Of a stretch of DNA of 46,826 bases, positions 33,398 to 42,296 are shown one piece after another. Below the pieces are notes generated by a model. That model did not search any database. It was not told the DNA's origin and saw nothing but the letters and a program-made list of their open reading frames with translations. The translations under genes and the position numbers were made by a program. Numbering within the stretch: the stretch's first letter is position 1; every line of letters starts with the position of its first letter. Origin of the DNA: Gammaproteobacteria bacterium (lineage in GTDB: Bacteria > Pseudomonadota > Gammaproteobacteria > Pseudomonadales > Azotimanducaceae); the NCBI GenBank assembly GCA_009846005.1, contig VXYL01000062.1, positions 1-46,826 of the forward strand, written 5' to 3'.

Positions 33398-33868
33398 ATG
33401 CTCACTATCGCGCTGTTCGAGCCGGAGATTCCGCCGAACACCGGCAATATCATTCGTCTAGCCGCGAATACGGGTGCCCGCCTTGCCCTGATCGAGCCTT
33501 TGGGGTTCGAGTTGACCGATGTTCGGCTTCGTCGCGCCGGATTGGACTACCGCGCACTGGCAACGACGACCGTGTACCCGGACTTTGCGAACTTCAGGAC
33601 AGCCGTTGGCCAACGACGATTGTTGGCTTTCTCGACCCGGGGGACGCGGCGCTACGATACGGTTTCCTACCGTGCGGACGACGTACTGCTTTTCGGCCCG
33701 GAGACCCGCGGTCTACCGGTGGCGATCCTCGACGCGTTGCCCATCGATCACCGCCTGCGCATACCGATGCATCGGCACCCCGATGCGAAGCGCGCACCGA
33801 GCCTGAACCTCGGCAACGCGGTATCGATCGCGCTATACGAGGCTTGGCGTCAGTTGGACTTCAGTTGA
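33398..33868 (+). CDS. trmL: tRNA (cytidine/uridine-2'-O-)-methyltransferase TrmL
   Basis: This 156-residue SPOUT-fold methyltransferase has FEPEIPPNTGNIIRLAANTG at the start, LLFGPETRGLP (the AdoMet knot) and LNLGNAVSIALYEAWRQ at the end. It methylates the wobble ribose at position 34 of tRNA-Leu species using S-adenosylmethionine. It follows glnG by 7 bases and may be cotranscribed. Its stop overlaps the stop of convergent secB by eight bases, leaving no intergenic terminator. Confidence 0.96.
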   Translation: MLTIALFEPEIPPNTGNIIRLAANTGARLALIEPLGFELTDVRLRRAGLDYRALATTTVYPDFANFRTAVGQRRLLAFSTRGTRRYDTVSYRADDVLLFGPETRGLPVAILDALPIDHRLRIPMHRHPDAKRAPSLNLGNAVSIALYEAWRQLDFS

Positions 33869-34334
33869 CGACGCCGTCGCCGTCCTGGACGGGCTGCTGT
33901 GCTGCCTGGCGTCGTTTCGCCTCCGCGTATAGTGCCTCGAAGCTGATAGGAGCCAGCATGAAGGGCGGAAACGCGCCTTTCGTGACGAGTCCGTCCACGG
34001 CTTCGCGCGCGTAGGGGAATAGCACGTTCGGGCAAGCCACGGCGAGGGCCTGGCGGCGGATGTCGTCGTCCATGCCTTCGAGTCTGAACACCCCGGCCTG
34101 TTGGAGTTCGACGATCATCGCCACCTCGTCCTCGATCAGCGCCTTCAGGGTCAGCGTCAGCACGACTTCGTGGCGCACGTCGTCGAGTTGGGTGCTTCGG
34201 CTGTTGATGTCCACCTGCACCTGTGGTGTCCACGCTGAATCGAACACGCCAGGCGCCCTCGGCGACTCGAAGGACGCATCGCGCAGGTAGATCCGCTCGA
34301 TGGCGAGATGGGGACCGGATTGCTCGTCTGACAT
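33861..34334 (-). CDS. secB: Protein-export chaperone SecB
   Basis: This 157-residue protein is a standard SecB: LAIERIYLRDASFESPRAP, VDINSRSTQLDDVRHEVVLTLTLKA, EDEVAMIVELQQAGVFRLEG, and CPNVLFPYAREAVDGLVTKGAFPPFMLAPISFEALYAE. The tetramer holds Sec precursors unfolded and hands them to SecA. The ATG overlaps the TGA of the upstream rhodanese gene (TGATG), so the two are coupled. Presence of SecB supports a proteobacterial origin. Confidence 0.98.
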   Translation of the reverse strand: MSDEQSGPHLAIERIYLRDASFESPRAPGVFDSAWTPQVQVDINSRSTQLDDVRHEVVLTLTLKALIEDEVAMIVELQQAGVFRLEGMDDDIRRQALAVACPNVLFPYAREAVDGLVTKGAFPPFMLAPISFEALYAEAKRRQAAQQPVQDGDGVVN

Positions 34335-34750
34335 CAGCCTTTGACCGTCGGGAGGTTCTGGTTCAGCCACTCCGTCACCCCGCCCTTCAACCGGGCGACG
34401 TTCTCGAACCCGGCCTTGCGCAGCGTCGTCCCCGCGGCACCAGCGTGCTGGCCCATCTTGCAGGCCACCACGATGGGTCTCGACTTGTACTTCTCGAGTT
34501 CGGAGAGCCGCGTTGACAGGGCCGCGTGGGGGACGTTCACCGCGTCGACGATGTGGCCCTGCGAATACTCCTTGGCGTCGCGGACGTCCAGCACGACGGC
34601 GCGGTCGCGGTTGACCAGGTTGACGAGTTCCTGGGGCGTCACCGAACGCCCGCCCCGGGCTACTTCGTTGCGCACGAAGAGGATGAGGACGATGACAAAC
34701 CCACCGACCAGGTACCAGCGATTGGCGATGAACTCGATCAGTTGGTCCAT
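34334..34750 (-). CDS. Membrane-anchored rhodanese-like sulfurtransferase
   Basis: This 138-residue protein has one N-terminal membrane helix (WYLVGGFVIVLILFV) and a rhodanese domain (about 38-136). The active-site loop is VACKMGQHAG with the persulfide Cys. DVRDAKEYSQGHIVDAVNVPH and LKGGVTEWLNQNLP complete the fold. It matches the YibN-type proteins that neighbour secB in gammaproteobacteria (grxC, often between them, is missing here). It probably moves sulfane sulfur at the membrane; the exact partner is unknown. Diverges from gpmI. Confidence 0.92.
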   Translation of the reverse strand: MDQLIEFIANRWYLVGGFVIVLILFVRNEVARGGRSVTPQELVNLVNRDRAVVLDVRDAKEYSQGHIVDAVNVPHAALSTRLSELEKYKSRPIVVACKMGQHAGAAGTTLRKAGFENVARLKGGVTEWLNQNLPTVKG

Positions 34751-34870
34751 GCGCGGGATTATAACGCCGAGTCGGCGCTCGCTCGCGCGGCTCGTTCCGG
34801 TACATGCGCCGGGCGGCGTCGGCTAGAATCGACCGCGCAACGCAAGGATCGCCAATTCAAGGACGGTAGC

Positions 34871-36427
34871 ATGTCCAATCCTCCAACCACCCTACTGGTC
34901 GTGCTCGATGGCTGGGGGGTGAGTAGCGGCGGTGACGACGACGCTATTCATCGGGCCCGTACGCCGACTTGGGATCGGCTTTGGGAGAGCGCTTCGAGCA
35001 CGACCTTGTCCGCATCGGGAACCTCGGTCGGCTTGCCGGACGGCCAGATGGGCAACTCGGAAGTCGGTCACATGAACCTCGGGGCGGGTCGAACCGTATA
35101 CCAGGACTTGACGCGCATCGACCGTGCCGTCGCGGACGGCTCGTTCGCCGACAATCCCGTTGTCCGGGCCGCGATCGCGGCGACACTAGAGCACGCCAGC
35201 ACACTGCACGTGTTCGGCCTGTTGTCTCCCGGTGGCGTGCACAGTCACGAGGATCACCTCGCTCGGTTCGTCGAATTGTCGCTTGCGCGCGGCGCGAGGA
35301 CCCGCCTGCACGCGTTTCTCGACGGTCGCGACGTGCCACCCAAGAGCGCGATGGAAACGCTCGCGGGATTCGAGGAACGCTTCCCTGGCGTCGTGGCGTC
35401 CATCATCGGACGCTACTACGGCATGGATCGGGATGCGCGTTGGGAACGTACCGAGCGCGCCTACAGGCTCATCGCGGCGGGCGATGCCCCACGTCGTCTA
35501 GGTACACCCACGCAAGCCTTGGAGGCGGCCTACGCACGGGGCGAAACCGACGAGTTCGTGCAACCCACGGCGATTCGCGCCGCCGCCGCGCCACCCTTGC
35601 GGATCCACGACGGCGACGTCGGGATGTTCATGAACTTCCGTGCCGACCGCGCTAGGCAACTCGTGCGCGCGTTGACGGCCGAGCACTTCGACGAATTCGC
35701 GCGTCCGGTAAGACCGGCGTTCGCAATGTTCGCGACCCTGACGCGTTATTCGGACGACATCGAACTGCCCGCGGCGTTCGCGCCCGTCGACTTGACGGAT
35801 ACCGTCGGCGCGTGTTGGGCGGCGGCGGACATGTCCCAACTGCGCATTGCCGAGACCGAAAAGTACGCACATGTGACGTATTTCTTCTCCGGCGGCCGGG
35901 AGCAGCCGTTTCCGCGCGAGGAACGGATTCTCGTCCCTTCGCCCAATGTGGCGACGTACGACTTGGCGCCCGCGATGAGCGCTCGCGAAGTCACCGATCA
36001 TTTGGTGGGTGCCATCGAGAGCGGTCGTTTCGACGCCATCGTGTGCAACTTCGCGAACGGCGACATGGTCGGACATACCGGCGTCCTCGATGCGGCGGTA
36101 ACTGCGGTCGAGGTGATCGACGAGTGCTTGGCAAGGGTGGTCGAAGCCCTCCGCCGAACGTCCTCCCAGTGCCTCGTCACGGCCGATCATGGCAACGTCG
36201 AGCGCCTCGTTGATCGCGAGACGAATCAGCCCCACACCGCCCACACGTCGGGGCCGGTCCCGCTTGTCTACGTCGGTCCGCGCAAGGTGCGCCTTGTCGG
36301 CGGGGGCACGCTTGCCGATGTGGCGCCCACCCTGCTTGACCTCATGGACTTGGGACGGCCGGCGGCAATGACGGGACGCTCCCTTCTCGACACGGCGGTC
36401 GAGGGTGCCCTCGCAGCGGCCCGGTGA
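34871..36427 (+). CDS. gpmI: 2,3-bisphosphoglycerate-independent phosphoglycerate mutase
   Basis: This 518-residue manganese enzyme interconverts 3- and 2-phosphoglycerate in glycolysis and gluconeogenesis. LLVVLDGWG opens the phosphatase domain, and Ser63 of GQMGNSEVGHMNLGAGR is the phospho-Ser nucleophile. HAFLDGRDVPP and NFRADRARQL belong to the transferase domain, and FANGDMVGHTG and VTADHGNVE supply metal ligands. Full family length. The ATG at 34871 has a weak upstream GG. The following envC frame overlaps its last codons. Confidence 0.97.
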   Translation: MSNPPTTLLVVLDGWGVSSGGDDDAIHRARTPTWDRLWESASSTTLSASGTSVGLPDGQMGNSEVGHMNLGAGRTVYQDLTRIDRAVADGSFADNPVVRAAIAATLEHASTLHVFGLLSPGGVHSHEDHLARFVELSLARGARTRLHAFLDGRDVPPKSAMETLAGFEERFPGVVASIIGRYYGMDRDARWERTERAYRLIAAGDAPRRLGTPTQALEAAYARGETDEFVQPTAIRAAAAPPLRIHDGDVGMFMNFRADRARQLVRALTAEHFDEFARPVRPAFAMFATLTRYSDDIELPAAFAPVDLTDTVGACWAAADMSQLRIAETEKYAHVTYFFSGGREQPFPREERILVPSPNVATYDLAPAMSAREVTDHLVGAIESGRFDAIVCNFANGDMVGHTGVLDAAVTAVEVIDECLARVVEALRRTSSQCLVTADHGNVERLVDRETNQPHTAHTSGPVPLVYVGPRKVRLVGGGTLADVAPTLLDLMDLGRPAAMTGRSLLDTAVEGALAAAR

Positions 36428-37616
36428 GGCGACGGGGCGGAGCGCCTTGCGGACTGCCCCTCGGGCGTCGGTTTTGCACCGGGTAGCCTTTGCCGGCCCG
36501 CTGTTCCTTTGCGCTGGGTTCATCCACGCCTCCGAGAACGCCCAGGGCGAGTTGGAGGCGATCGTCACGCGATTGAATGCGCTCGACGCATGGCTCGACG
36601 AGACCGGTGAGCGCATCGCCAGGGGGCAACGCGAGATAGCCACTGCGGACCGTCGCGTCGCGGCGGCCAGCCAGCGAATCCGCGAACTGGACAGCAGCAT
36701 CGAGGCGGGCCGTGCCGAACTCGACCGCCTTGTTGGCGAACGGCAACGGCTGGAGGCAGCTCGCCGCGGTCAGGCCGCGAAAGTTGCGGATCACTTGCGC
36801 GACGCCTGGCGGCTCAAGGAGCGGGATCCGTTGCAGGCCCTTCTCAACCTGGAGGATCCACGCAGGCTCGACCGCATGGTCCGTTATCACGCCGCGTTCG
36901 CGAAGGCACGAACGGTCCTGGTGGAAGAGCTACGTGGAACCCTCGAGGAACTCGAGCGCAACCAACGCGAACAGGACCGTGAACGCCTTGCCTTGGAAGC
37001 GTCCCGCGAGGCCGTCACTACGGATCGAGCCGGGTTGATCAGCGATCGTGGCGAGCGTCGAAACCTGATCAAGCGTTTGAACGCGGAATTGGCGACGCGA
37101 TCCAAGGAACGGGAGCGATTGGCGGGCGATCGCGAACGCCTCGAGTCGCTGATCGCCGAACTCGCCCGGGCAAGCCGTCGCAGCAAGGGTGGATTGGATG
37201 CTGCAGGCCGCGACGGGGGCTTGGCGTGGCCGGTGCAGGGCCGACTTGTGAGGCGGTTCGGTGAACCCCGGGCCGGCGGACGATTGCGTTGGCAGGGTGT
37301 GACCTTCGAAGCGCCGGCGGGGAGCGAGGTTCGGGCGGTCGCGCCCGGGGTCGTCGTCTTCGCCGACTGGCTGCGTGGATTCGGCATGTTGGCGATCATC
37401 GACCACCGCGACGGCTGGATGTCGCTCTACGGTTCCGTCGATGCCATCTACAAACGTCGTGGCGACCCGGTCGAATCGGAGGAAGTCATCGCAACGGTGG
37501 GCCAGAGCGGTGGCGAAGCCGAGGTCGGCCTGTACTTCGAGATGCGCTACAACGAAGAGCCGAGAGACCCGCTGGCTTGGCTACGATCGGACTCCCGCAA
37601 GCGACGGTCCCGGTGA
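36405..37616 (+). CDS. envC: EnvC-like murein hydrolase activator (coiled coil plus degenerate LytM)
   Basis: The product is exported, with a hydrophobic signal (VAFAGPLFLCAGFIHA). A long coiled coil (about 40-265) and a C-terminal M23/LytM domain (about 280-400) follow. In that domain the catalytic zinc ligands are missing (LAIIDHRDGWMSLYGSVD, VGLYFEMRYN), as in E. coli EnvC, which activates amidases AmiA/B during cell separation and is not itself a peptidase. The start is uncertain: GTG 36405 lies inside gpmI. TTG 36447 has GGAG four bases upstream and gives a good signal peptide, so it may be the real start. The gpmI-envC order is common in gammaproteobacteria. Confidence 0.9.
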   Translation: MPSQRPGEATGRSALRTAPRASVLHRVAFAGPLFLCAGFIHASENAQGELEAIVTRLNALDAWLDETGERIARGQREIATADRRVAAASQRIRELDSSIEAGRAELDRLVGERQRLEAARRGQAAKVADHLRDAWRLKERDPLQALLNLEDPRRLDRMVRYHAAFAKARTVLVEELRGTLEELERNQREQDRERLALEASREAVTTDRAGLISDRGERRNLIKRLNAELATRSKERERLAGDRERLESLIAELARASRRSKGGLDAAGRDGGLAWPVQGRLVRRFGEPRAGGRLRWQGVTFEAPAGSEVRAVAPGVVVFADWLRGFGMLAIIDHRDGWMSLYGSVDAIYKRRGDPVESEEVIATVGQSGGEAEVGLYFEMRYNEEPRDPLAWLRSDSRKRRSR

Positions 37617-38365
37617 ACGTTCTCGACGCATTCTTCCCAGGCATCTGCCTGCTCTGTCGACGCCGCTCGCGACGTGACGTGGATCTCTGCCGGGACTGCG
37701 AGGCCGCGCTGGAACGCAACGAACGCGCGTGTCCGGTGTGCGCCGAACCCGCACCGCCCGGATCCGAGGCCGGGGAGGTCTGCGGATCCTGCATCGCGGC
37801 ACCGCCGCCGTGGACGGCTACGGTTGCGCCGTTCACCTATGCGCCGCCGATGAGCCGCGTCGTGGAATGTCTCAAGTCCGGCAACGGGTTGCGCGAAGCC
37901 CGAATTCTCGGCGCCATGCTTACCCCCGCGATACGCGCGCGGTATCGCGGCGATGCTCTGCCGGACGCGCTGATTGCCATGCCCTTGACGCGCCGCCGGC
38001 GCCGGGAGCGCGGCTACAACCAGGCGGAGTTGCTGGCCCAGGTGGTCGGTAAAGAGATCGATAGACCGGTTCAGAAAGGCGTCCTGGTACGCACTCGCGA
38101 CGCGCCGCCTCAGCGGACGCTGCCGCGCAGTGCGCGGTTGCGCAACGTGCGTGGCGCATTCGACGTCCGGCGCTCGCTGCGGGAACGCCTCCTCGCGAGG
38201 ATGGCGGAAGTCCTGCCGAAACGCGTTGCTCTCGTAGACGACGTGACGACGACCGGCGCTACCGTGCGGGCGGCGACCCAGGCGCTATTGGCCGCCGATG
38301 TTGCTGAGGTCCACATCTGGGTGGCGGCGAAGACACCCACATCGCGCGCCGTCGTCACGTCTTGA
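37613..38365 (+). CDS. comF: ComF-family phosphoribosyltransferase-like protein
   Basis: This 250-residue protein has an N-terminal zinc-ribbon (CLLC, CRDC, CPVC, CGSC pairs within residues 12-60) and a type I PRTase domain. PLTRRRRRERGYNQAELLA and RVALVDDVTTTGATVRAA are the PRPP-loop signature. ComF proteins support DNA uptake in naturally competent bacteria, and the GntX relative in E. coli is linked to gluconate use. The start is GTG overlapping the envC stop (GTGA). No other competence gene is nearby, so its role here is open. Confidence 0.93.
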   Translation: MNVLDAFFPGICLLCRRRSRRDVDLCRDCEAALERNERACPVCAEPAPPGSEAGEVCGSCIAAPPPWTATVAPFTYAPPMSRVVECLKSGNGLREARILGAMLTPAIRARYRGDALPDALIAMPLTRRRRRERGYNQAELLAQVVGKEIDRPVQKGVLVRTRDAPPQRTLPRSARLRNVRGAFDVRRSLRERLLARMAEVLPKRVALVDDVTTTGATVRAATQALLAADVAEVHIWVAAKTPTSRAVVTS

Positions 38366-38385
38366 CATCGGAGTTCTTGATGTCG

Positions 38386-38602
38386 TCTTGACTCGCACGC
38401 GGCCCATCCATACTCGATTGACACCACAATTGATCAAGTGCCCCGACCGCAACCAGAAGTGCTTCAATGGTGAACTCCCCACGCCGAAGATCCTCGATTC
38501 CAGTACCGATCAGGGAGCGTCGATCCCTACACGCTAACCCGAGTTAAGGGAGCGCCGCGCGTTGCTTTGCGTTAGCGACGCGGCGCTGGCAGAGTCGAAC
38601 GG
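38386..38602 (+). promoter_or_regulatory. modABC promoter and structured leader with candidate pseudoknot
   Basis: TTGACT (38386-38391) and CATACT (38409-38414), 17 bp apart, give a plausible promoter and a leader of about 180 nt. In the leader CGCTAAC (38532-38538) pairs with GTTAGCG (38571-38577). AGCGCCGCG (38551-38559) pairs with CGCGGCGCT (38579-38587). The order A-B-A'-B' with a 1-nt junction is that of an H-type pseudoknot. It ends 15 nt before the modA GTG, so folding would mask or frame the ribosome-binding site. It does not look like the Moco riboswitch. Confidence 0.4.
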
Positions 38603-39301
38603 GTGGGACGATGGCAAGCTAAAGCACTCGCGGGAATCACCACCGCAGCGGCGTTGGCGAGCGTTGGCGAGCCGCTCAGGGTCGCCGTCGCCTCGAACTT
38701 CCAGAGCGCCTTCGCGAGCTTGGAGACGGGGTTCCCCGGCGAACTCGTAGCCACCTACGGCTCATCGGGCTTGCTGTATGCGCAGATCGTCCAGGGGCGT
38801 GGGTTCGACGTCTTCCTCTCGGCCGACGCGGATCGGCCGCGAGCGCTGGTAGACGACGGCAGGGCGACCGCTCCGACCGTCTACGCAACCGGTCGACTGG
38901 TGCTGGTCGTCAACCGAGGCGAACCCGGGGCACGCTGGTTGTCAGCGGACAAACGCGTGGCGCTGGCAAATCCCGAAACGGCACCCTACGGCCGTGCCGC
39001 GTTGGAAGCCATGCAGCGGCTCGGCGCCGACGCGAAACGGATCAACGGCCTGAACGTGGCGCAGGCATTCCATTTCGCGGCGAGCGGCGCGGCCGACGGT
39101 GCTTTTGTGGCGCTTGCCCAGGTCGTCGCCCAGGACATCCCCCCCGAACGGTACTGGCGGGTTCCGGAGCACCTGTACGCGCCCATCGAACAGGTCGGAG
39201 TGGTCGTCGCTGGCCGCAACGAGTCGGCTGCAAGAGCGTTCTTGGACTACCTTGCCAGTAGATCCGCTCGCGATCTGATCCGGCAAGCCGGTTACCGCTA
39301 G
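38603..39301 (+). CDS. modA: Molybdate ABC transporter substrate-binding protein ModA
   Basis: This 232-residue exported protein has a short signal (KALAGITTAAALASVGEP). The ModA fold follows: LRVAVASNFQSAF, LVATYGSSGLLYAQI with oxyanion-binding serines, FDVFLSADADRPRALV, YATGRLVLV, and NPETAPYGRAALEA. It captures molybdate or tungstate in the periplasm and delivers it to ModB. GTG start. The stop overlaps the modB start. A structured leader precedes it. Confidence 0.95.
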   Translation: MGRWQAKALAGITTAAALASVGEPLRVAVASNFQSAFASLETGFPGELVATYGSSGLLYAQIVQGRGFDVFLSADADRPRALVDDGRATAPTVYATGRLVLVVNRGEPGARWLSADKRVALANPETAPYGRAALEAMQRLGADAKRINGLNVAQAFHFAASGAADGAFVALAQVVAQDIPPERYWRVPEHLYAPIEQVGVVVAGRNESAARAFLDYLASRSARDLIRQAGYR

Positions 39302-39969
39302 TGTCATTTGCCAGCGACATCGTGCAAGCGGCGTGGGTGACCGGGCTCTTGGCCTTGACCACCACGGCGATTCTGCTGGTCGCGTCGCCCCCCTTGTCCT
39401 GGTGGATTGCCCGCACGGGTTCCAGATGGCGGGCCCCGGTGGAGGCCCTTGTCGCGCTGCCGCTGGTGCTGCCGCCGACGGTGTTGGGCTTCTACCTGCT
39501 GCTCGCCATGGCGCCGAGCGGGCCCCTCGGCGCGATGGCGCAGGCTCTCGCGGGCGCGCCGCTTGCCTTCACCTTCGCCGGACTGGTGATCGGTTCGATC
39601 ATCTATTCCCTGCCTTTCGTTACCGGACCCTTGGCATCGGCGTTTCGCACAACCGACGGCCACCTTCTGGAAGCGGCGGCGAGCCTAGGAGTCGCTCCGG
39701 CCGTCCGGTTTCTGCGCTTGGTACTCCCGATGCACCGCAAGGCCCTCGTCGCCGCCGGCGTCCTTGGATTCGCGCACACGGTCGGTGAATTCGGCATCGT
39801 GCTGATGATTGGCGGCAACATTCCGGGCGAGACACGGGTGTTGTCGATCGCGCTGTTCGACCGGGTCGAAATGCTGGACTACGCCGGGGCGCACGTAATC
39901 GCCGCCGCGCTGCTCGTGTTCTCGCTCGTCGTGTTGACGTTCACCTATCGCTGGCTGCGCCTTCCATGA
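39301..39969 (+). CDS. modB: Molybdate ABC transporter permease ModB
   Basis: This 222-residue inner-membrane permease has five to six helices. The EAA-type loop LLEAAASLGVAPAVRFLRLVLP contacts the ATPase, and LPLVLPPTVLGFYLLLAM and HTVGEFGIVLMIGGNIPGET are ModB signatures. It begins with GTG sharing the last base of the modA TAG. The next gene, modC, overlaps its end by four bases, so translation of the three is coupled. Confidence 0.97.
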   Translation: MSFASDIVQAAWVTGLLALTTTAILLVASPPLSWWIARTGSRWRAPVEALVALPLVLPPTVLGFYLLLAMAPSGPLGAMAQALAGAPLAFTFAGLVIGSIIYSLPFVTGPLASAFRTTDGHLLEAAASLGVAPAVRFLRLVLPMHRKALVAAGVLGFAHTVGEFGIVLMIGGNIPGETRVLSIALFDRVEMLDYAGAHVIAAALLVFSLVVLTFTYRWLRLP

Positions 39970-41036
39970 GGCTCAAGGTAAAAGGCGAGCTGGTCCGGGA
40001 CACCGGATTCCGGTTGCGGGCGGACCTCGACATGGATCTCGATGGTGTCGCGGCCTTGGTCGGCGCGTCCGGTTCCGGCAAGTCGACGCTGCTCCGCGTG
40101 GTCGCCGGGTTCGAGCCCGGCGCAACGGTGACCGTGGAGGTGGATGGGGAGACTTGGCAGGGCGCGTCCGCGAATCTCGCCTCCCACCGTCGCCCGGTCG
40201 GTACGGTGTTCCAGGAAGCCAGGTTGTTCCCGCACCTCGACGCGCGTGGCAATTTGACCTTCGCGGCGCATGCCAAGCGGTCCGGAGTACGTCTCGGATT
40301 CGATGAGGTCGTGGACTTCCTGGATTTGGAGCCCCTGCTTGGCCAATACCCCCGGGAACTCTCCGGCGGTCAGCGCCAACGCGTTGCGCTGGGACGGACG
40401 CTGCTGTCTCCGGCGAAGCTGTGGCTGTTCGACGAGCCGATGTCGGCCCTGGATTCGCCGTCTAGACGAGAAATCGCGCCTTATCTCACACGGCTGTGCC
40501 GTCGCCATGACGTACCCATCATCTACGTGTCCCACACCTTGCCCGAGGTGCTGACCATGGCCGACCAGGTCATGGTCGCAGTCGACGGCGCAGTGTCGCG
40601 GGTGGACTCGGTCGGGGAGTTCTCCACGTCGTTCACGACGCCTTCCCTAGGAGACGAAGCCGGCGCGGTGGTCAGCTGTCGGTTCAAGGCATTCGACCCA
40701 CGCTATCGACTGTCTGAGCTGGCTTTTGGCCCGTCGTCGCTTTTCGTGCGCGGAGACCTATCCTCCGCAGGCCCGCGGATTCTGCTCCACATCCCGGCCC
40801 GCGACGTCAGTTTGGCGACGACCCCCATCGACCGCTTGAGCATCCTCAACCGCGTCGACGGCATCGTCGACGCGATCAAGGACCAGGGCGATTCGGCACT
40901 GGCGCGGGTGCGGTGTGGTGATCAGTTCCTGCTTGCCCGCGTTACGCGGCGGTCCGTTGACGAGTTGGGGCTCGTGGCGGGGATTGGCGTACAGGCGCTT
41001 ATCAAGTCAGTGGCAGTGCGTACCAGCGCGCCCTGA
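39966..41036 (+). CDS. modC: Molybdate ABC transporter ATP-binding protein ModC
   Basis: This 356-residue ATPase has Walker A GASGSGKST (33-41), Q-loop VFQEARLFPHL, signature LSGGQRQRVALGR, Walker B LWLFDEPMSALD and the switch His of YVSHTLPEV. A C-terminal TOBE/MOP domain (about 290-352) binds oxyanion and regulates the transporter. It energises uptake through ModB. No molybdoenzyme gene is present in the window. The convergent acyltransferase gene ends 14 bases downstream. Confidence 0.97.
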   Translation: MRLKVKGELVRDTGFRLRADLDMDLDGVAALVGASGSGKSTLLRVVAGFEPGATVTVEVDGETWQGASANLASHRRPVGTVFQEARLFPHLDARGNLTFAAHAKRSGVRLGFDEVVDFLDLEPLLGQYPRELSGGQRQRVALGRTLLSPAKLWLFDEPMSALDSPSRREIAPYLTRLCRRHDVPIIYVSHTLPEVLTMADQVMVAVDGAVSRVDSVGEFSTSFTTPSLGDEAGAVVSCRFKAFDPRYRLSELAFGPSSLFVRGDLSSAGPRILLHIPARDVSLATTPIDRLSILNRVDGIVDAIKDQGDSALARVRCGDQFLLARVTRRSVDELGLVAGIGVQALIKSVAVRTSAP

Positions 41037-41050
41037 TACTCGAAAAACCC

Positions 41051-42229
41051 TCACCGCGGCTGTACGGCTAGCTGGTTCTCCACCAGGTTGGCGTACTGGC
41101 GGAGGAAATAGGGCGTGTGCTCCAGTGGGCAAGCATTCAGGTCGTCGAAGAATGCTTGGCGCCCGCGCGGGCTGGTATCGGTCAAGTCCGCAGCGGACCC
41201 GCAAAGGCGCGCCCGGGCGTAGCTATGCGTGGGATAGGCGACGAGGTTCGAGACGATCTCACCGTCGAGGTGGCGGGCCAGTTCGTCGGCGTCCCGGAAG
41301 TCCCCGGCAATGGGCGGCGAGAAGTGCAGGTGGATGCGTCCCTTGAAGCCGCGCATGCCCGCTTCGATGCTCTCGATGTCGTCCCCGGGTTGTTTCGAGT
41401 AGCGCCCGTCCTTGGCCGTGAAGTAGAGCTCGCGTGCCTTGCTGGGTGCGCACGGATCGATCTCGTAGGTGATTGAGACGGGAACGAGGCGTACACGGCG
41501 GAGCCAGTCCGTGACGGCTCGGGCGTCGTTGCGATACGCGAGTTGAAGCATCTTCAGCAGTGCGGGCTCGGTGCGGTCCATGCCGTCCTTGGATCGGCCC
41601 TCCCGTTGTGCGATCCACACGGACTCGCCGGCTTCAAGGGTCTTTCGCATGTAGGCCGACGTCTGCCGCATGGCCTTGAACTGTGCCTTGGCGCCGCTTA
41701 CGCCGCGTGCAACCAGGAAAGCCTTGTTGACCCGCATCAGGTGGCTGAGAAAACCGGTGCCCAATAGATTGTCTCCAATGGCGACCTGGGTCGTAGCGTG
41801 CCCCCGCAGCCAGATGGCGTAGTTCAGCAGGGTCGGGTCCAAGGCGATGTCGCGGTGGTTGGATATGAACAGGTACGAGGAGTTCGGATCCAGGCCGTCC
41901 AATCCACTCACGGTCATTCCGTCGGAGGTTTGCTGCAGCAGCGCTTTCAGGTAGCCCGACATCAACTTCTGCAGATCCTCCACGGAGCGCAGCCGCAACG
42001 CCTTTCTGCGGATGAGCACGCGCAATACCGGATAGGCTAGGGCGCGCAGGCGCGTCGGTACACCCGGTGCCGCGAAACGCCCGGCGAAGGCGATGAAGGC
42101 GCGGTCGTTGCACAGCCGAGCGATCGCGGGACCAACCTCGTCGTCCTGGTACGGACGGATGTCGTCGAACGTATCCACGACGGCGAATAACCACGCAGTC
42201 CAATCCAACGGTTTGATTAGTAAAGACAA
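41051..42229 (-). CDS. 1-acylglycerol-3-phosphate O-acyltransferase-like protein (PlsC domain)
   Basis: This 392-residue protein has a PlsC/glycerolipid acyltransferase domain. The catalytic NHxxxxD is in YLFISNHRDIALDPTLLNYA, and IAQREGRSKDGMDRTEP is the substrate-binding block. FDDIRPYQDDEVGPAIARL at the N-terminus is typical of a family of large bacterial acyltransferases. It probably transfers acyl groups to a glycerolipid at the inner membrane. The TTG at 42229 gives the longest product; the GTG at 42178, directly before DTFDDIRPY, fits homologues better. Convergent with modC. Confidence 0.85.
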   Translation of the reverse strand: MSLLIKPLDWTAWLFAVVDTFDDIRPYQDDEVGPAIARLCNDRAFIAFAGRFAAPGVPTRLRALAYPVLRVLIRRKALRLRSVEDLQKLMSGYLKALLQQTSDGMTVSGLDGLDPNSSYLFISNHRDIALDPTLLNYAIWLRGHATTQVAIGDNLLGTGFLSHLMRVNKAFLVARGVSGAKAQFKAMRQTSAYMRKTLEAGESVWIAQREGRSKDGMDRTEPALLKMLQLAYRNDARAVTDWLRRVRLVPVSITYEIDPCAPSKARELYFTAKDGRYSKQPGDDIESIEAGMRGFKGRIHLHFSPPIAGDFRDADELARHLDGEIVSNLVAYPTHSYARARLCGSAADLTDTSPRGRQAFFDDLNACPLEHTPYFLRQYANLVENQLAVQPR

Positions 42230-42296
42230 ATCCGCGCGACTTCAAGCGATTTTCTTGTACTCTTTGCGGACACGGATGCAATGCACGGCCAGCCAG

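Noticed and set aside
38421-38602. Moco riboswitch ahead of modABC
   Set aside because: I could not find the conserved segments of that RNA; only a different, interleaved pairing is visible.
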